A stretch of 64,000 bases of DNA from Asterias amurensis. Lineage: Eukaryota; Echinodermata; Asteroidea; Forcipulatida; Asteriidae. Under the pieces are notes generated by a model. That model was not told the origin of the DNA and ran no database searches. It saw only the letters and a program-made list of their open reading frames with translations. The DNA lies in NCBI RefSeq assembly GCF_032118995.1, contig NC_092652.1, positions 24,045,044 to 24,109,043 on the forward strand, written 5' to 3'. The translations under genes were made by a program, and so were the position numbers. Shown one piece after another: positions 22,501 to 35,500 of this stretch. How positions within the stretch are numbered: the stretch's first letter is position 1; each line of letters starts with the position of its first letter.

Positions 22501-23413
22501 GTGAATAATGTGGAAATCAATAAATTGAACAGAATGAGACTCTGTAACTGCTACTGACATTCTGACTGGTATTTAACTAACTTCCGGCAAGTTGACAGAG
22601 ATGGTAACAAGTTGTTGAAGGTCTATTTGAAATATTGGCAGGTCATGACCCAAACAATGTACTTTATTATCAGTAGTTATTTACACTTTAAATTTTTCAA
22701 TTCACTCTAATAGGCAAGATTGACCTGTTCAGTGGCAACACGGTCTTCAAGGCGGAGAACAACCCTTGGGTCCCGCCCATTGCTGACCAGTTCCAGGTGG
22801 GCGTGTCTCATGTCTTTGATTACATCAGATCAGACACATACAAATAGTAAGTGAAGATTTTGGCCTAACATTGTATAGTGCTGCTCACCTTTAAACAATG
22901 GGGTGTGGTGGCCGAGCGGTCTAGGGCATGTAGGGTGTTGGACTCATGTTCTGTACAGAATTTACAGAATGTGGGTTTGAAACATGGCCTTGTCAGTCAC
23001 GACACTTGTTCTTGAGCCAAGGCACATTATCATAATTGCTTCTCGTCTCACAGGAGTACAAAAGTGGTACTGATGAGAGCTGGGAAGTAACCTGCGATGG
23101 ACTGGTATCTTGTCCTGGAGGAATAGAAATATTCTCAGTTGTTTAAACTGGATATAAACACAGGCCTGATCAGCCATATTGGCTCGGCAAGGTTTGACTG
23201 GTCCTAAGGTGTTAAACTGACATTTGGCCAGCAGACCACTGATAAGGGAGAATGCTTCGCTTGTTGTTAACTGCTCAGTGTATTCATTCTATATCTTTTC
23301 TCATTTTAACCAGTTTGTACGGTCGCCACATCCAAGCTGGGGCCGCCCCTCCACCGAAGACCAACAACAGAGCCAAGAAGATCAGTCGACGAGAAGTGTG
23401 GGGAAAGAAGTAA
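16563..23413 (+). CDS. RSU1: Ras suppressor protein 1 (RSU1), complete
   Basis: A leucine-rich-repeat protein that binds PINCH in the ILK-PINCH-parvin complex at integrin adhesions and antagonises Ras signalling (family knowledge). Eight coding exons: 16563-16671, 17515-17565, 18276-18396, 19837-19955, 20787-20869, 22149-22263, 22714-22846 and 23314-23413 (TAA 23411-23413). The phases close to 831 nt, or 276 residues; the human protein has 277. Start MSKSVKK matches vertebrate MSKSLKK. LRR signatures run through the middle: LTRLTLSHNKI, LETLNLFNNHIEELP, LEVLDATYNNLNENSLPGNF, MKELHIQGNRLTVLPPEL. The RSU1-specific tail FKAENNPWVPPIADQFQVG and DTYKYLYGRH is present, ending in a basic KKISRREVWGKK. 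An in-frame ATG also lies 60 codons upstream (16383). Introns carry repeats at 17862-18215, 18408-18798, 19134-19713 and 21309-21712. Confidence 0.96.
17862..18215 (+). mobile_element. TTAA-type foldback element, family 1
   Basis: Diverged copy in an RSU1 intron. The left end ACACTGGACACTATTGGTAA lacks a clean TTAA; the right end GTTCAGTGTC runs into TTAA. Confidence 0.7.
18408..18798. mobile_element. TTAA-flanked foldback element, family 3
   Basis: It begins TTAAAGGAACACGTTGCCTT and ends with the inverse, GGCAATGTGTTCCTTTAA. A near-perfect central palindrome of about 29 bp per arm lies around 18566-18632 (CGGTCGGCCATTTATGGGAG and inverse). It is just inside an RSU1 intron, 12 bp after the donor. 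The second copy is at 58710-59100. Confidence 0.85.
19134..19713. mobile_element. TTAA-flanked long inverted-repeat element
   Basis: TTAAAGTCACCTGGAAATAG at the left and the inverse CCAGGTGACTTTAA at the right. Long internal arms pair GAGGCAGACTTTGCCTG with its inverse. Overlapping open frames on both strands at 19216-19624 arise from this symmetry and are not genes. Confidence 0.8.
20036..20160 (+). repeat. tRNA-headed SINE-like fragment
   Basis: Box A-like TAGCTCAGTTAGTAGAGCG and box B-like GGCTCAAACCCTG, followed by ATTCAACCCCAAATC. Related text lies at 20433-20500 and 57611-57692. The cloverleaf is not complete, so I do not call a tRNA gene. Confidence 0.5.
20330..20440 (-). repeat. tRNA-derived SINE-like unit
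   Basis: On the minus strand it reads GGCAACCTCGGTAGTCTAGTTGG, then GTGGGTTTGAATCCCACCCG, i.e. box A and box B spacing of a tRNA. An almost identical unit is at 55326-55430. Repetition and flanking context indicate a SINE. Confidence 0.55.
21309..21712 (-). repeat. tRNA-derived SINE, near full length
   Basis: The minus-strand head GTGGTCGAGCAGTTAAGAGC and GTGGGTTCGAATCC are boxes A and B; the body includes GTGTCCTTAAGCAAGACACT; the tail is GCGCTATATAAGAC with ATT repeats. Plus-strand relatives are at 30838-31112 and 56866-57160. Confidence 0.7.
22903..23190 (+). repeat. SINE-like unit with tRNA-Leu/Ser-like head
   Basis: It starts GTGGTGGCCGAGCGGTCTAG, a class II tRNA-like box A, with GTGGGTTTGAAACATGG at the box B position. 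The box B match is degraded. It lies in the last RSU1 intron. Confidence 0.5.
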
Positions 23414-25424
23414 CTATACAAGGAGGCACCAATCCTGAAATATCCAGGCTCTCTCTTGTCTCAACAGTCCGAGATCTTCCTCGTTTATAAAAAAAAGCAA
23501 CAGTAAGACGTTATTCTGCCAAGTTCTGGAAACAAGAAACCTGGTTGTAGCCCTCGGAGGAGTGTGTAGAATGTTTTGAATGTGGGAAATCTTGGGAGAT
23601 CTTTCTCACCTTTGTCATTGTTGATCTTCAATAGACCCTTTGCATGTGTCGTCTCACTCTCAAAAGGCGGCCTCACTTGGGTCCAAAAGCGCCCTCACTG
23701 GGGTCAAATGAGGCAAATGGTTGGACAATAGCTGTTCTTTGTGCGTAAGGCGAGCACGTGAGCCCAGCGTAATTTTACATTATGCAAGGGGTCTATTGAG
23801 GCACTTGCTGTTCTGAAGAAAGTAAATTATCAAATTTTAACTGAGAGTTTTCGCCACAAAAACTGCATACTGTATGGTTGTAACACAGAAGAGTCCAACT
23901 TGAATCGAGTCTAAACGTAGTCGCAATGCATGCACAAACACACCAACAATGAAAACCGCATTCAAATTTAACTTGAACTTACTGATTCAAATTTTTTGTT
24001 AACTCACACATATGCCTTAAGTACATTGCGATTGTGAAGGATATTTGAATTTCCCATGCACGGCTTGAATTTGATAGAAAAATCCACAAGGTTACAGGGG
24101 CTTGTAACTAAAAATATTGGCTAGACCAGAAAAGACCGATCCATTAAGCTCCGCCCCATCGCGTATTGACCAATCACAACGCAACGAAGGTCCGACACTA
24201 AGGTCCGACATGCGTGCGCCTATGCTTTGCGCGCGCGGCAGAGTTGTGCAGAAAGCCATTGGAGAGCCCCACGTGTTCTTGCTCACACGTGCGTCGTAGG
24301 TGGAGCCTACTGGATCGGTCTATTGTTTGTACAAGACCAGAATCAAAATGAAAGAAACATTACCGAGTACTGACAATATGCGGAACACACTCTGTGAAGA
24401 AGTTTGGTCTCATCTGTCTTTTGAGGTATTAAGTATTACTCAAAAGAATTAAAAGGTAATTTTCAGACTCAAAGTAAACATTTTGAACATTTGTTTATGT
24501 TCAAGATACTTCACAGTGAGGTATTGTTATTCAATTGAAAAACACAAGATCACCAGGCTTGTGCGGTCATAAAGGTTGGTTCATACTTCCTGAGTATCCC
24601 ATACGAATTGTGACGACACAGGGCTGTGTTTGCAGTGAATGTTTTGCAAGAGTTCAGCACAAGTCAACTGTAGCAAATTATTTGTTGCAAATTTGTGATG
24701 TTGAAATTCGCATTCGCAGGAAGTATGAACTGCGGTCCAGTGTAAAATTCAGAGCCCTGCCATGGTACAAAGAGAAGATATGTCTCTTCGGGCCAAATTG
24801 TCACAAATTTAACATTTTTTTGTTGCTTAAAAATAGTAAGCTGCCCATTGTGGGATTCAGTCACACTTCAACTCATTTGTATATAGTAATGCCTATTTAT
24901 ACCAATAGTTTATTAACAATTATTCTATTTTAGCATTTATTTCATAATAATGTACAGCTTTTTTATACTAACTGAATATTTCTTATATTTTACTTGGGAT
25001 GGAAGAAGAAGAAAAAACGAAAGCCTTTTGAATGTGAAGGAGTTAGTAATCATGGAGTAAGCCAAAGTAAGGAATTTTGTGTAAAATACCTTGACTTTAT
25101 TAAATGCCAACTTCTTTAGCTTAGCATCACACACTTATGTGTCGCCCTAGTTTGTCCAATATTTTGGGTCAGACCTGGAATTTTGTCTTGGGAGGGGCAG
25201 GGCCAATTTCATGTTGCACAAGGGCACTTCAGTCATGATATTTGGCCCTTGCAGAAAGCCTTGGTGCCCTTGCCCTTTAAAATCGAAGCATACAGGCCTG
25301 TAATTTCATGCCTATATTTCTATTTCTATGCTGGCACTCATTAAAAGTATGTTTAGCAAATTTTTGAGGATTATGGTGTGGTGCCTTAAATGGTGAGCCT
25401 GTGTGCAAGGGGCTCTAGTGCAAG

Positions 25425-25836
25425 CATAGAGTTATATATATAAGAACTAGAGGGCGCACTGGCCTATATATGTGCCCCGGCATGCGAGCAGGTGCCATTT
25501 TCTAAGTTGACAAAACAGGCATCCCACAGTGGGTGCGTTCGTTTAGCTTCCCTGGGTCGACCCCGGCATGTAGCGATTTTGTTTTCCAGGCCGAACGTGG
25601 GTAATTATTTGCCCAAGTTCATCCTTGAAAAAATAACCGCCACACACAGGGGTCGACCCAGGGAAGCTAAACGAACGCACCCAGTGTGTGTTTGTGCGGC
25701 CATTTTGTAAGTTGACAGAACAGCATCGCGTATAGCATTCAATAAACACAAACTCCTACGTGTGTTTCGTATTCCCGGCGCGTTTGTGCAAGCAACATCA
25801 CCAGTGCGCCCTCTAGTTCTTATATATAACTCTATG
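25425..25836. mobile_element. Double palindromic element
   Basis: The outer arms are CATAGAGTTATATATATAAG...AGGGCGCACTGG and the inverse. Inside them a second inverted pair, GGGTGCGTTCGTTTAGCTTC with its exact inverse, bounds an inner segment at about 25530-25682. This suggests one foldback element inserted within another. Confidence 0.75.
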
Positions 25837-25965
25837 AGTGCAAGTAAAGAGATTGTGACTGTAGGAACTGGTTGCTCCCTTGAACTAACTGTGGGCAGTT
25901 GAAATATTTTCGAGGGGGCGCATCCCAGTCATGTAGAGTTTGAAGGAAGTGCTACGTGTAGCTGT

Positions 25966-26162
25966 GGGACCGAATTTCTTAGAGCTGCTTAAGCAGAAAA
26001 GTTTGCTTAACAATTTCCTGCTGAGCAGAAATGAGCAGGATACCACGCAATCACAAATTGTAATTGTGACATGGCATTTTGCTGGTATTCTTTATCTGGT
26101 CAGGCAAATGCTGCTGTGCTTAGCTACTTTCTGTGCTTAAGCAGCTCTATGAATATAGGGCC
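25966..26162. mobile_element. Inverted-repeat element, family 4, diverged
   Basis: The left end GGACCGAATTTCTTAGAGCTG and right end GCAGCTCTATGAATATAGGGCC are imperfect inverses, with internal TTGCTTAA-type steps. Confidence 0.6.
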
Positions 26163-27475
26163 AGATCTGTACCCGTTCTGCGATGACTCGGCTGTATGTC
26201 AAGTTCAGATAGCTGCCTATCTCAATATCAGCATATTTCTTCAGTGATTGTAAAAAAAACTTTTGCATTTGTCATAAAAAAAATTACTGGAAAAATTCAC
26301 TTTTGGGTACAAATTGTTTAAAATTGAGATTATCCAGAATAGTATATTAACATTTGATGACATAAATTAAGATTTTTACATGTATGTAGCTTGGAAGGAG
26401 CAGTCGTTAAATTTAAACGTAATGTAGATAAAGAACAGGAGTATGTTTTTTTAAAACTTCTCAAGGAGTTCTTACACTGTTATATGAGGGAGAATTAGAC
26501 CGGTCCATTAAGACCCACCCAACTTAACAACTATTTATCACTGGTATCTGCTGGGATAGTTTTTTTACACGACACACAAGTTTTGCTCTGCCCCATATCA
26601 CACTCAAAAGACAACGCAGCAATCAAAATAGCCAAACTTGTTTACAAACTTCTAAAGTGCCAAATGTTTTTCAGACTATTAGGCACGTGTCTGCTGTTGT
26701 GATTGGTTTGTGTTGGGGGGAGCTTAGTGGACAAGCCTTCTACATGTATTACATTAAATTGGTACCAGAGTCTTAAACACACTCGGGATAGGTGATATTG
26801 AATACTCTTAATGGGGGGGAGGGGCCTCTTTCTACTACCAATGCGACTAATCTAAAAAATAAATTAATTTCTAGATAAGTTGCATTATAAAAACTTCCCT
26901 CCTCGGAAAAAGTATATGAGTATAAGTAATTACAATAATAAACCAAAATAAAATACAGGATGTTGAAGAAAAGTTTACTTTAAAATAATAAGGCTCTAGC
27001 CCCTGAACCTTATGGGATCTCACACTTTCACTGAAGAATTAAAAATACAGTTATTTTTCCTGAAGTCTTCGTTTGTTTGCTTTAAACTGGTGCTTTATGT
27101 GCATGCTATAACTTAAATCAAATCATTGTTAAATAGGTTGAACCATCTTTCAGCTGAATAAAGACATTTTCAGACTAACTTTTTTTTTACAAATGTGTTC
27201 ATGTGTTCTTTATTGGTTTTTTAATTTTCCACATTTCTATTCCGTGGTCATTTTCCTACTACATTGTCACTTGTCTTCTTATGGAGAAAAACCATGATGC
27301 AATCTTTGTGACTTGAGGGCCTAATTCCCCAGAATTTTATGCTTAGACCCACAGAATTATGCCCTTAGAAGGGTGCTGTAAGCACAGATTAATTTGCGGT
27401 AAACAGAGCCATGAAATTTGACGCTGGCCAGTCAGATTCACAACACCCATTTTTGTAACCAGGTTCCAGGTGCTT

Positions 27476-27846
27476 TTAAGAGCCATTATACACTTTCGGT
27501 AAACAGTGTTGTCCAAGTCCCACACTTTGTGTATCACAACTTATATATAAAATAACAAACCTGTGAAAATTTAGGCTCAATCGTTCATCGGAGTCGGGAG
27601 AAAATAACGGGAAAAACCCACTCGTTTCCGCATGTTTCGCCATGTCATGACATGTGTTTAAAATAAATCCGTAATTCTCGCTATCGAGAATTTATATTGT
27701 TTTACTGTTTTCTCAAAAAGTAAAGCATGTCATGGACTAATATTTCAAGAGAAGTCTTTCACCATTACCTTCTGTAAACCCTGTAAATTATTTGTAAATC
27801 TGTGAACTTTTTTCTTTTTTTCTGTACCGAAAGTGTATAATGGGAT
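27476..27846 (-). mobile_element. TTAA-type foldback element, family 2, reverse copy
   Basis: TTAA then GAGCCATTATACACTTTCGG; the right end reads CCGAAAGTGTATAATGG. The body matches the copies at 36688-37061 and 59227-59598 in inverse orientation. Confidence 0.8.
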
Positions 27847-29288
27847 AAAAACTGTGTTTGCTGGACACATGTTATCAGGCAAAATACTATGTGTGCCTAA
27901 TCCATCTTGTAACATCAAATGCACAATCCTATAACCTACCTGCCACTGCCATATATTGACTTAAAGTTATTTCACATTGGCTGTTGATTTCAAAAAACAC
28001 ATAAAATTACAAAATATAAAAACAGATTTACTTGTTTCTTTGGTTTATTTATTTCAATAACAATTTCAATTTTGACAAGGCAATTATTAATCATACTAAG
28101 CATATTTTTGGATAAATGTTGCTTAAATTGTTGACAAAGCTTTAAAATGCAGATGGAAGATAAAACTACACCTTAGTATTTAGCTATACATATATTGAAA
28201 GCACTTCAAGATACATCTATCAATGGAGAACAAAACATAAATAGAAGAATGGAAGGTCACTTACGGGATCAGAATAAACCCAAGAACAGTACAGTGAGCT
28301 ACAAGTACAGCTTAAACAGTACAAAGTCTATGCAAAGTGGCTTTAGCAGCTATTTAAACAAAAAATTGTTTGCAAAAGACAGCACCAAATATAACTAAAG
28401 TGTTAAAACAAACCACCAACCGGTTTAATTCATTCAAAATATTAATCCACATTATTAGACGGAATGGGTGCGATATTTAACACATGAAGGGAAAGACAGT
28501 TTGCCATGCCAAATTTATGGTCAAACATTTCTTGAAATTTTTATTTTTCTTCAGTCAAGGAGTTGGAGTTTTGAATTTTCATTTGAGATACTCAATGATT
28601 TTTTTTTTTTCACATAATATTATTAACAGTTTAGTTTAAAAGATACAACATGAGATATTGTTGGGACCCCACACAAACACGACTCTGAATGCTTTAAGTA
28701 ATTTGTGCATTCTTCGCAGACTGTGTTTTTTTTTTTTTTTTTTTTAAATAGCACTCTAGCACTATCTGCAACAAATCAGTTGAAGAAGAAACAGAAACGA
28801 TCAGCTGATCAGGGCCAACTATCATGGTTCTGCTCTGCGGAATTATGCGATTACAGCCAATCAAATTATGTGATCTACAGGGCACCATAAGCACAGAGTT
28901 CCTCAGTAAGCAGAGAGATGAAATTGGACCCAGCAGAAAAAGTGCATAATCATTTCCAGAGTTCCAGACATAGACATTACTTAGGAAAAAAAAAAACAGC
29001 ATAATCATTACATACTGGATTCTGAGTGTATGTGGGTCACTCACAATACAAATATAGGGTCCAATGCAAACATGACCCCTTCCAGGATTTTATATTAAAG
29101 TTGTACCACAGAAAAAGTGCCCTTTCTGTATGGTTGTGTGAGCTCAGTGGGTTCGGATCTGGGATCTCCAGACGGAAGAATAACAAGGACCTTGGACAAG
29201 TCTGTCTCGACCTACATAGTACAACAGCTGTCCAAGTTGTTAACACAAATACATTCAACAGTCATACTGACAATAAAAGGTGTGAAGC

Positions 29289-29654
29289 TTAACCATAGGA
29301 TTTGGATACCTTTTCAAAATGTCCATAGATTTACATTAAACTTACAGGGTTTGAAGATAATGATAGTGGAAAGCTTCCCTTCAAACATTAATTTCTGAGG
29401 TGCTGTAGTTTTTGAGAAATGAGTAAAACAATGTCATGAAAATATGTTTGTAAATTATTAAAATCATTTTCGCCTCATGAGACGAAAACTATATTCATGA
29501 CATTGTTTTACTCATTTCCCAAAAACTACAGCACCTCAGCACATAATATTTTCAGGGAAGCTTTCTACTATCATTATCTTCAAACTGTGTAAGTTTAGTG
29601 TAAATCTGTGGACATTGTGTTTTTTGTCCTACAAAAGTTACATAGACCCTTTAA
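29289..29654. mobile_element. TTAA-flanked long palindrome
   Basis: The arms meet near 29475 and include GAGGTGCTGTAGTTTTTGAG with its inverse, ATGTCATGAA/TTCATGACAT and GATAATGATAGT/inverse. TTAA is present at 29289 and 29651. No ORF. Confidence 0.75.
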
Positions 29655-30837
29655 CCATTGAAATATCAAATAGGACATAGAATTAGCTGTTGCAAACTGC
29701 TTACCAAACGGAAGGACCTATGGTACAAATGCATCAACTATTAATGGCCTGATGTTTCGACACAAGTAGAGTCTGTCTCAAAATATTAAATAGGGATAGT
29801 TTTAATTATGAGGGCTAGCCCACAAGTGATCTGGTGTTTCAAGATTTAGTCAGGCTTTTTAACACACATTTTACTGATTTTCAGAGGGCAAAAAATACAA
29901 TCAAAAAACCTCAATCCAAAAACTCAAATGTGTTTCTAAAGCAACAAATTTCCCCAAATAATAACTCAATATAAAAATAAATCTACATCTGCATCAGATG
30001 TTCATTCGCCCTCTGAATTAAAACTCTAATCTAGAAATAATCAAAAGGGTTGGCAATAAAATCATAACAACAATTATTTCTGTACACAATTAACTCTGGT
30101 CCAAAATCGATCAATCCTACACGTAGGTTCCTTTTATATACAGGGTGTGAAACTTTAGTTTACAAAAAGAGTGAATAAGCATACCATCCAGGCCCTTTCT
30201 GGCAGGCAATACAGGTCCGATACACTTTTTGTGCCATAACTTAAACTCAAGAGTTATAAAAGTAACAGCTGAAAAGGTTGTTGATGTGTGTGTCTCCCCC
30301 CCCCCCCCTTATTCATATCAAAAGTTGATAAAAATCTAAAAGTGCAATATCCAAGATTTAATGTTTTCTCTTATTGAGCTGTGAAAAAAAAATTGGGGCT
30401 TCGAATCCCATCACAGTAATGTGCTTGGACTCTGAGAGATTACCCCTTTTTTTGTTTATTTCTTGTGGGTTTAAAAAATACAGAGGTTTTCTTTTTACTG
30501 GAGGGTGCACTAAAGGAAAGAACTTTCATACAAAACAAACTTGAAAATTTGATTTTCAGTTGTACCTTTCAGGAGGTTTATTACTGTTTAACAGATAATT
30601 AATAACAAAAAAATAAAAAATAAAATCTTATTCACACTTTTATTTGAGATTAATTTAAAGAAAATAATACAATAATTAAGAGTTAAAATTATTGTAACAG
30701 GATGGAAAGTTTTGGAGTTTTGCAAAGCACAGTTTATTCAAACCATTTTAGTTTTCAGAATAAATTTAAACTAGTAAACTCATTACTAGCGTCATTGCAA
30801 TACATGGGTTCTGGAGTTATCAAGAATAAAGCACCTA

Positions 30838-31112
30838 CGCAACAGGGTGTGGGTTCGAATCCCGGTCATGACACTTGTGTCCTTCTCAACGCCATGGAGG
30901 TAAAGGGGTACCTGGGAAGGCAGAGATGGGTCTTGTAATTGATTTAGCTTAGTGCGCTACATACTTGGCAGCACAGGCTGTATAAACTCCCCATGGTGCC
31001 GAGATGGATTAAGGAATGAAATAAATGTTCGAGTAGCCCAGGGCAATGATGTTCAAAACGCAATTATAATTCTTTGGAATTGCGCTATATAAGAGTCAGT
31101 ATTATTGTTACT
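30838..31112 (+). repeat. tRNA-derived SINE, 5'-truncated
   Basis: It has a box B-like GTGGGTTCGAATCCCGGTC, then GACACTTGTGTCCTT, and ends TTGCGCTATATAAGAG with ATT. Relative of 21309-21712 and 56866-57160. Confidence 0.65.
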
Positions 31113-31852
31113 AACATACCATTAGCTTTACCCATACTTCATTCCTGTCAGGGAATGTTTTCCCTATGAGGGAAATATAATTTGCTGGCCAGGAATTACA
31201 CATAGGCCACAAAAGCCAATGCCTCTGTTGCCCTGGTCTTATACAATGTACTTGGTCCTGTTGCCCTTTAAAAGTGTCCTGTTAACTTTAAAATGTTGAC
31301 TTCATGCCTGAAGCCTTTGTCAGATTCATATTTTTGTGTGAAAAATAACCTCTTTCTCTTAAACTATATCACTTCAAAGGGTGTCTTTTATAACAATTTT
31401 TTTGTAATACCAACAACTGGCCAGAGTTCTTTACCAAACACATCTTTATGTTCAGTAAACTCTTGGTGTAACTGTTATCAATATTTGCCTGGACCCAGTT
31501 TGATGCAAAAAAGGCTGAAGATGGAGAACAATAAACCATCCTCCACATGGACGCCCAATAACTACTTAGATTTTTTAAAGCAATCCAGGAATTTTAAGCT
31601 AAAACTGAAAAGTGCATGTTTCTAGTCTTAGATAACAGACTGTTGCTTCTTAAAATAGAATAGGCCTTAAGTGTGCAACAAACAAAAGATATTTAACGGC
31701 GGGTAGCAGATACTGAATAAAATAAGCAAATAAGGAAACGTTTTGCTTCTTCTCTTTGGCAACAGTGTCTTATTCTACAAGGAGCTGATCAGGTAGGTCT
31801 AAGCAGAAATAAGTTAAACACACACAAAATGAATTTGGTATTTCTAATATTT

Positions 31853-32243
31853 CAAGGCAGTGGACACTATTGGTAATTACTCAAAATAATTATCATCATA
31901 AAACCTTTCTTGATTACAAGTAATGGGGAGAGGTTGATGGTATAAAACATTGTGAGAAACAGCTCCCTCTGAAGTGACGTAGTTTTCGAGAAAGAAGTAA
32001 TTTGTCACGAATTTGATTTCGAGACCTCAAATTTAGAATTTGAGGTCTCGAAATCAAGCATCAGAAAGCACACAACTTCGTGTGACAAGGGTGTTTTTTC
32101 TTTCATTGTTATCTCGCAAATTCAATGACCGCTTGAGCTCAAATTTTCACAGGTTTGTTATTTTATGCATATGTTGAGATACACTACATGTAACTGTAAA
32201 CACTAGTCTTTGACAATTACCAATAGTGTCGACTGTCTTTAAA
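31853..32243 (+). mobile_element. TTAA-type foldback element, family 1
   Basis: The left end CAAGGCAGTGGACACTATTGG lacks a clean TTAA; the right end ACCAATAGTGTCGACTGTC is followed by TTTAAA. The central GATTTCGAGACCTCAAATTT dyad is intact. Confidence 0.8.
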
Positions 32244-32597
32244 AATGTATGAATATTTTAAACCACTTTTGTGGTAAGCGAAGTAAAACTTTCTACATGA
32301 TTAAAAATATTGAAAAAGTTTCTGATACACGTACTTTTGTAACTATAGACCTTTTGCATATGACGTCATTAGAATAGGGCGCCCTCGTTTTGAGGTCAAG
32401 GTTGCTCATTGGCCCATCCTGTGCGCTGCACGTACGCAGATGTGTGTCTTCCATTGCACGTGTGATGACGTCAGTGCATAAGGGTTCATTACTACTGGCC
32501 AACTATTGTTTTTAAAACACCATGTTCGTGACTCAATTAAAAAGTATATCTATGGCAGGCATTCAAATAGGATAAAAAGCGCTAGGGTGCATACTTC

Positions 32598-35500
32598 TTA
32601 GTCCTCCTTTTTGGAGTCTTTTAACATTGTGTATCCCGCTCCGATGGTCATGGCGCCCACTACACACGTCTGCGCAGCGACTCGAAGCCTCATTAGGTAT
32701 ATGGAGGTCGACATTCCCTTTCTGTGCTTGTAGGAGACTGCGCCCCACACCAAAGCACCAACCAATGCGGTGAGACCTGAGTATTGCAAACAGACAGGAA
32801 GGTTAAATAATAATAATAGTAGCTTCTTATAGAGAGCATTTCCACCACCCAGTAACGCTCAAGGCGCTTTATACATTATTTAATCTTTTCCTGCAAGGTA
32901 TTGTATGTGGGACTACATTTGAATTATGAGACCTACATGTACATGTACTCCTTATACATGTACCTGTACATAGCACTATGTACTGGTTTATAAGGTGCTG
33001 CTATGGTGCAACATGCTGCCAATCAATTTTTGTTTAATAGTCTTTAAACTTTCGTTTAAATTTTGTCTTAAAGAAGCCAGCTTCAATTTTAATTCAAAGA
33101 GCTTCTAACCCTTGAACTTCCACAGGCAATTCATGTTTCAATTATCCATATATTAAATTCACTGATGCTTGAAACACTTTCAACACTGTCCGTGGAGTAC
33201 CCCCATGTTGATCAAATCATAACCTAAGCAATAAAACATCTGGCACGATCATTTGTGGCACCATCATTATCCTTTTTTATTCATAAATTCATAATTGACA
33301 TCTTTCATCCATATCTAATGATATATGTTTCCAATAATAAGAGTAACTATAAATAAAAATATGAATAGTAAACTTGTGAGTACAACCATGGGTAAAATCT
33401 CTTTTGAAGGAGTGGTGGCTCTGAAAAGAGCCGGTTTGGTCTTGACGTTTCAAACAGTATACTCTGCTCGTCTTCAGGAGAAGAATTTCAATAATATTAG
33501 AGTCGTAAGTCTTTTTACAGCATTACAGCAGTATCAGGGCAGGAGAAAATAATGTTCATCAGCTCGTTGCAGGGAAGTGTTTGTATAACACATATAAAGC
33601 CCACCCTAATGTTAAAGACATTATTGGTAATTACTCAAAATAATTATTAGCATAAAACCTTACTTGGTAACAAGTAATGGGGAGCTGTTGATAGTATAAA
33701 ACATGGTGAGAAACGGCTCCCTCTGAAGTAACGTAGTTTTTCGAGAAAGAAGTAATTTTCCACGAATTTTTATCGAGACCTCAGATTTAGAACTTGAGGT
33801 CTCGAAATCAAGCATCTGAAAGCACACAACTACATGTACGTGTGAGGAGGGTGTTTTTGTTTCTTTCATTATTATCTCGCAACTTCGATGACCGATTGAG
33901 CTCAAATTTTCACAGACACAAAATATGTGACTGGCTCTGTCTAAACATTTATTCTTTGTCCCAATTTACAAAAGTAAGATTTGTTATAGTTACTTGTGAA
34001 AAGAAACAACGTTTTCAAAAAATATTTCTATTGTTATAATGGTTATTCTTCATTCAGACTGTAGATAGACAGTTGTGGAAAACTCCTGTGAATATTCAAA
34101 TAAAAAACAGAGCTGTGATGTCAAAACATGCAATTCATGAACCAGGCTTCAGGCTTGCGGTCCAGTGAAAAATTCGGGGCCTGACATAGAATAACCGAGT
34201 TGTATCCCTCCTCTCAACTCAACATGCTCAAGTAACAAATGAAAAGAGGTGTGAGTTGGTAAACACAAACAAATCTGAAGTAAACACAAACAAATCGTTG
34301 AGTTGAAAGCAATGGTTCATTTCAGAACCACCCCCAACTCATTAGAGATAGTCATTACATGGTATTACCGCAAACCTTTCCATATCCTTTTTCCACAATG
34401 CAAAATTTCAAATCCTGCATACAAATCTGTTATATTTGACATTTTTTAACATTAAACATGTTAAACATTCCGTTAATGACCTACATGTACATGTAGTACT
34501 ACCTAGCAGATATGAAATTGACAAAAGAAATATATTTTAAAAGCAATGTACCAGTATTCAAGCCACCTGAACCATACTGTCCTTCCTCTATGCCTGAACA
34601 AACACATTTTGGTTTATTTATATTGTATTTTTTTATTGTGTCGGGGCACTTTTTGGGGGGCATTTTGTATAGTAACTGTCATCATAAATCTTGTAAAGCT
34701 ACAATCAGACTGACTGGAAATCATTGCTGGACTAAAGTGGATATTTTTCTGCTGGTAGGGGAACCTGTTAGTGTTTTACGGCCGAGTGAATCATAAAAGA
34801 GAGTCAAACCATACAGAAATCAGAAGAAAAAAAATCTTGATAATCTAGTTTTTATTCCAATTTTGTTTCAAAACATTTATTTTCTTCATGGAATCATTTG
34901 TTTCTCTTAATTGTTGTGTTGATACTTTTGCCCTTGTTTCCTTTATTTTACACAAAATAAATTGTTACGGGTAGTGCCATAAAATTAGCACAGTTTGCGT
35001 AAACAGAAACAGAACATTATTTGTAGTGCCATAAAATTAGCACAGTTCGCGTAAACAGAAACAGAACATTATTTTTGGGGGCCATATAAACAGTTCAATG
35101 ATCAAATAAAAAGCAAGAGCAAGATCACCTGCACATCTACTGCATTACTGGGGTGTGGCCCGTTGATGCATGGTTGATGTAAGAACTATTGTACTCGGCT
35201 GAAGTTTTTCAAATCGTAAGTATTTTAGTAAATAGTTCAAACGAGCCAATAGCTGCGACACTACGTATCACAAACAGTCTTCTCACTTGCTGTATCCCAA
35301 CATAACCATGCATAAATTAACAAACCTGGGCAAAATTTTGACTCAATTGGTCATCAAATTTGCGAGAGAATAATCAGAAGAAAAAAAACACCCTTGTGAC
35401 AAGTTGTGTGTTTTCAGATGCTTGAATTCGAGACCTTTGCTGAGGTCTTGAACTCAAATGAAACATTTTAGTGAGTAATTACTTACTGATTACTTCTTTC

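Larger units (their letters stand above)
23414..32590. other. RSU1-HIGD1A intergenic stretch, repeat-rich, no gene supported
   Basis: It starts with the RSU1 3' UTR; an AATAAA at 27157-27162 is one possible, distant poly(A) signal. Contents: ATAGACCC-type element (23630-23800), GACCGATCCATTAAGC element (24133-24324), TTCATACTTCC element (24573-24735), foldbacks at 25425-25836, 25966-26162, 27476-27846, 29289-29654 and 31853-32243, and a SINE at 30838-31112. The stretch 28000-28450 is AT-rich and may be UTR of the minus-strand gene. Open frames here are short and lack family resemblance. Confidence 0.5.

Noticed and set aside
31293..31625. 110-codon open frame as a gene
   Set aside because: No recognisable domain, AT-driven composition and no splice or start context; lies in repeat-rich intergenic sequence.
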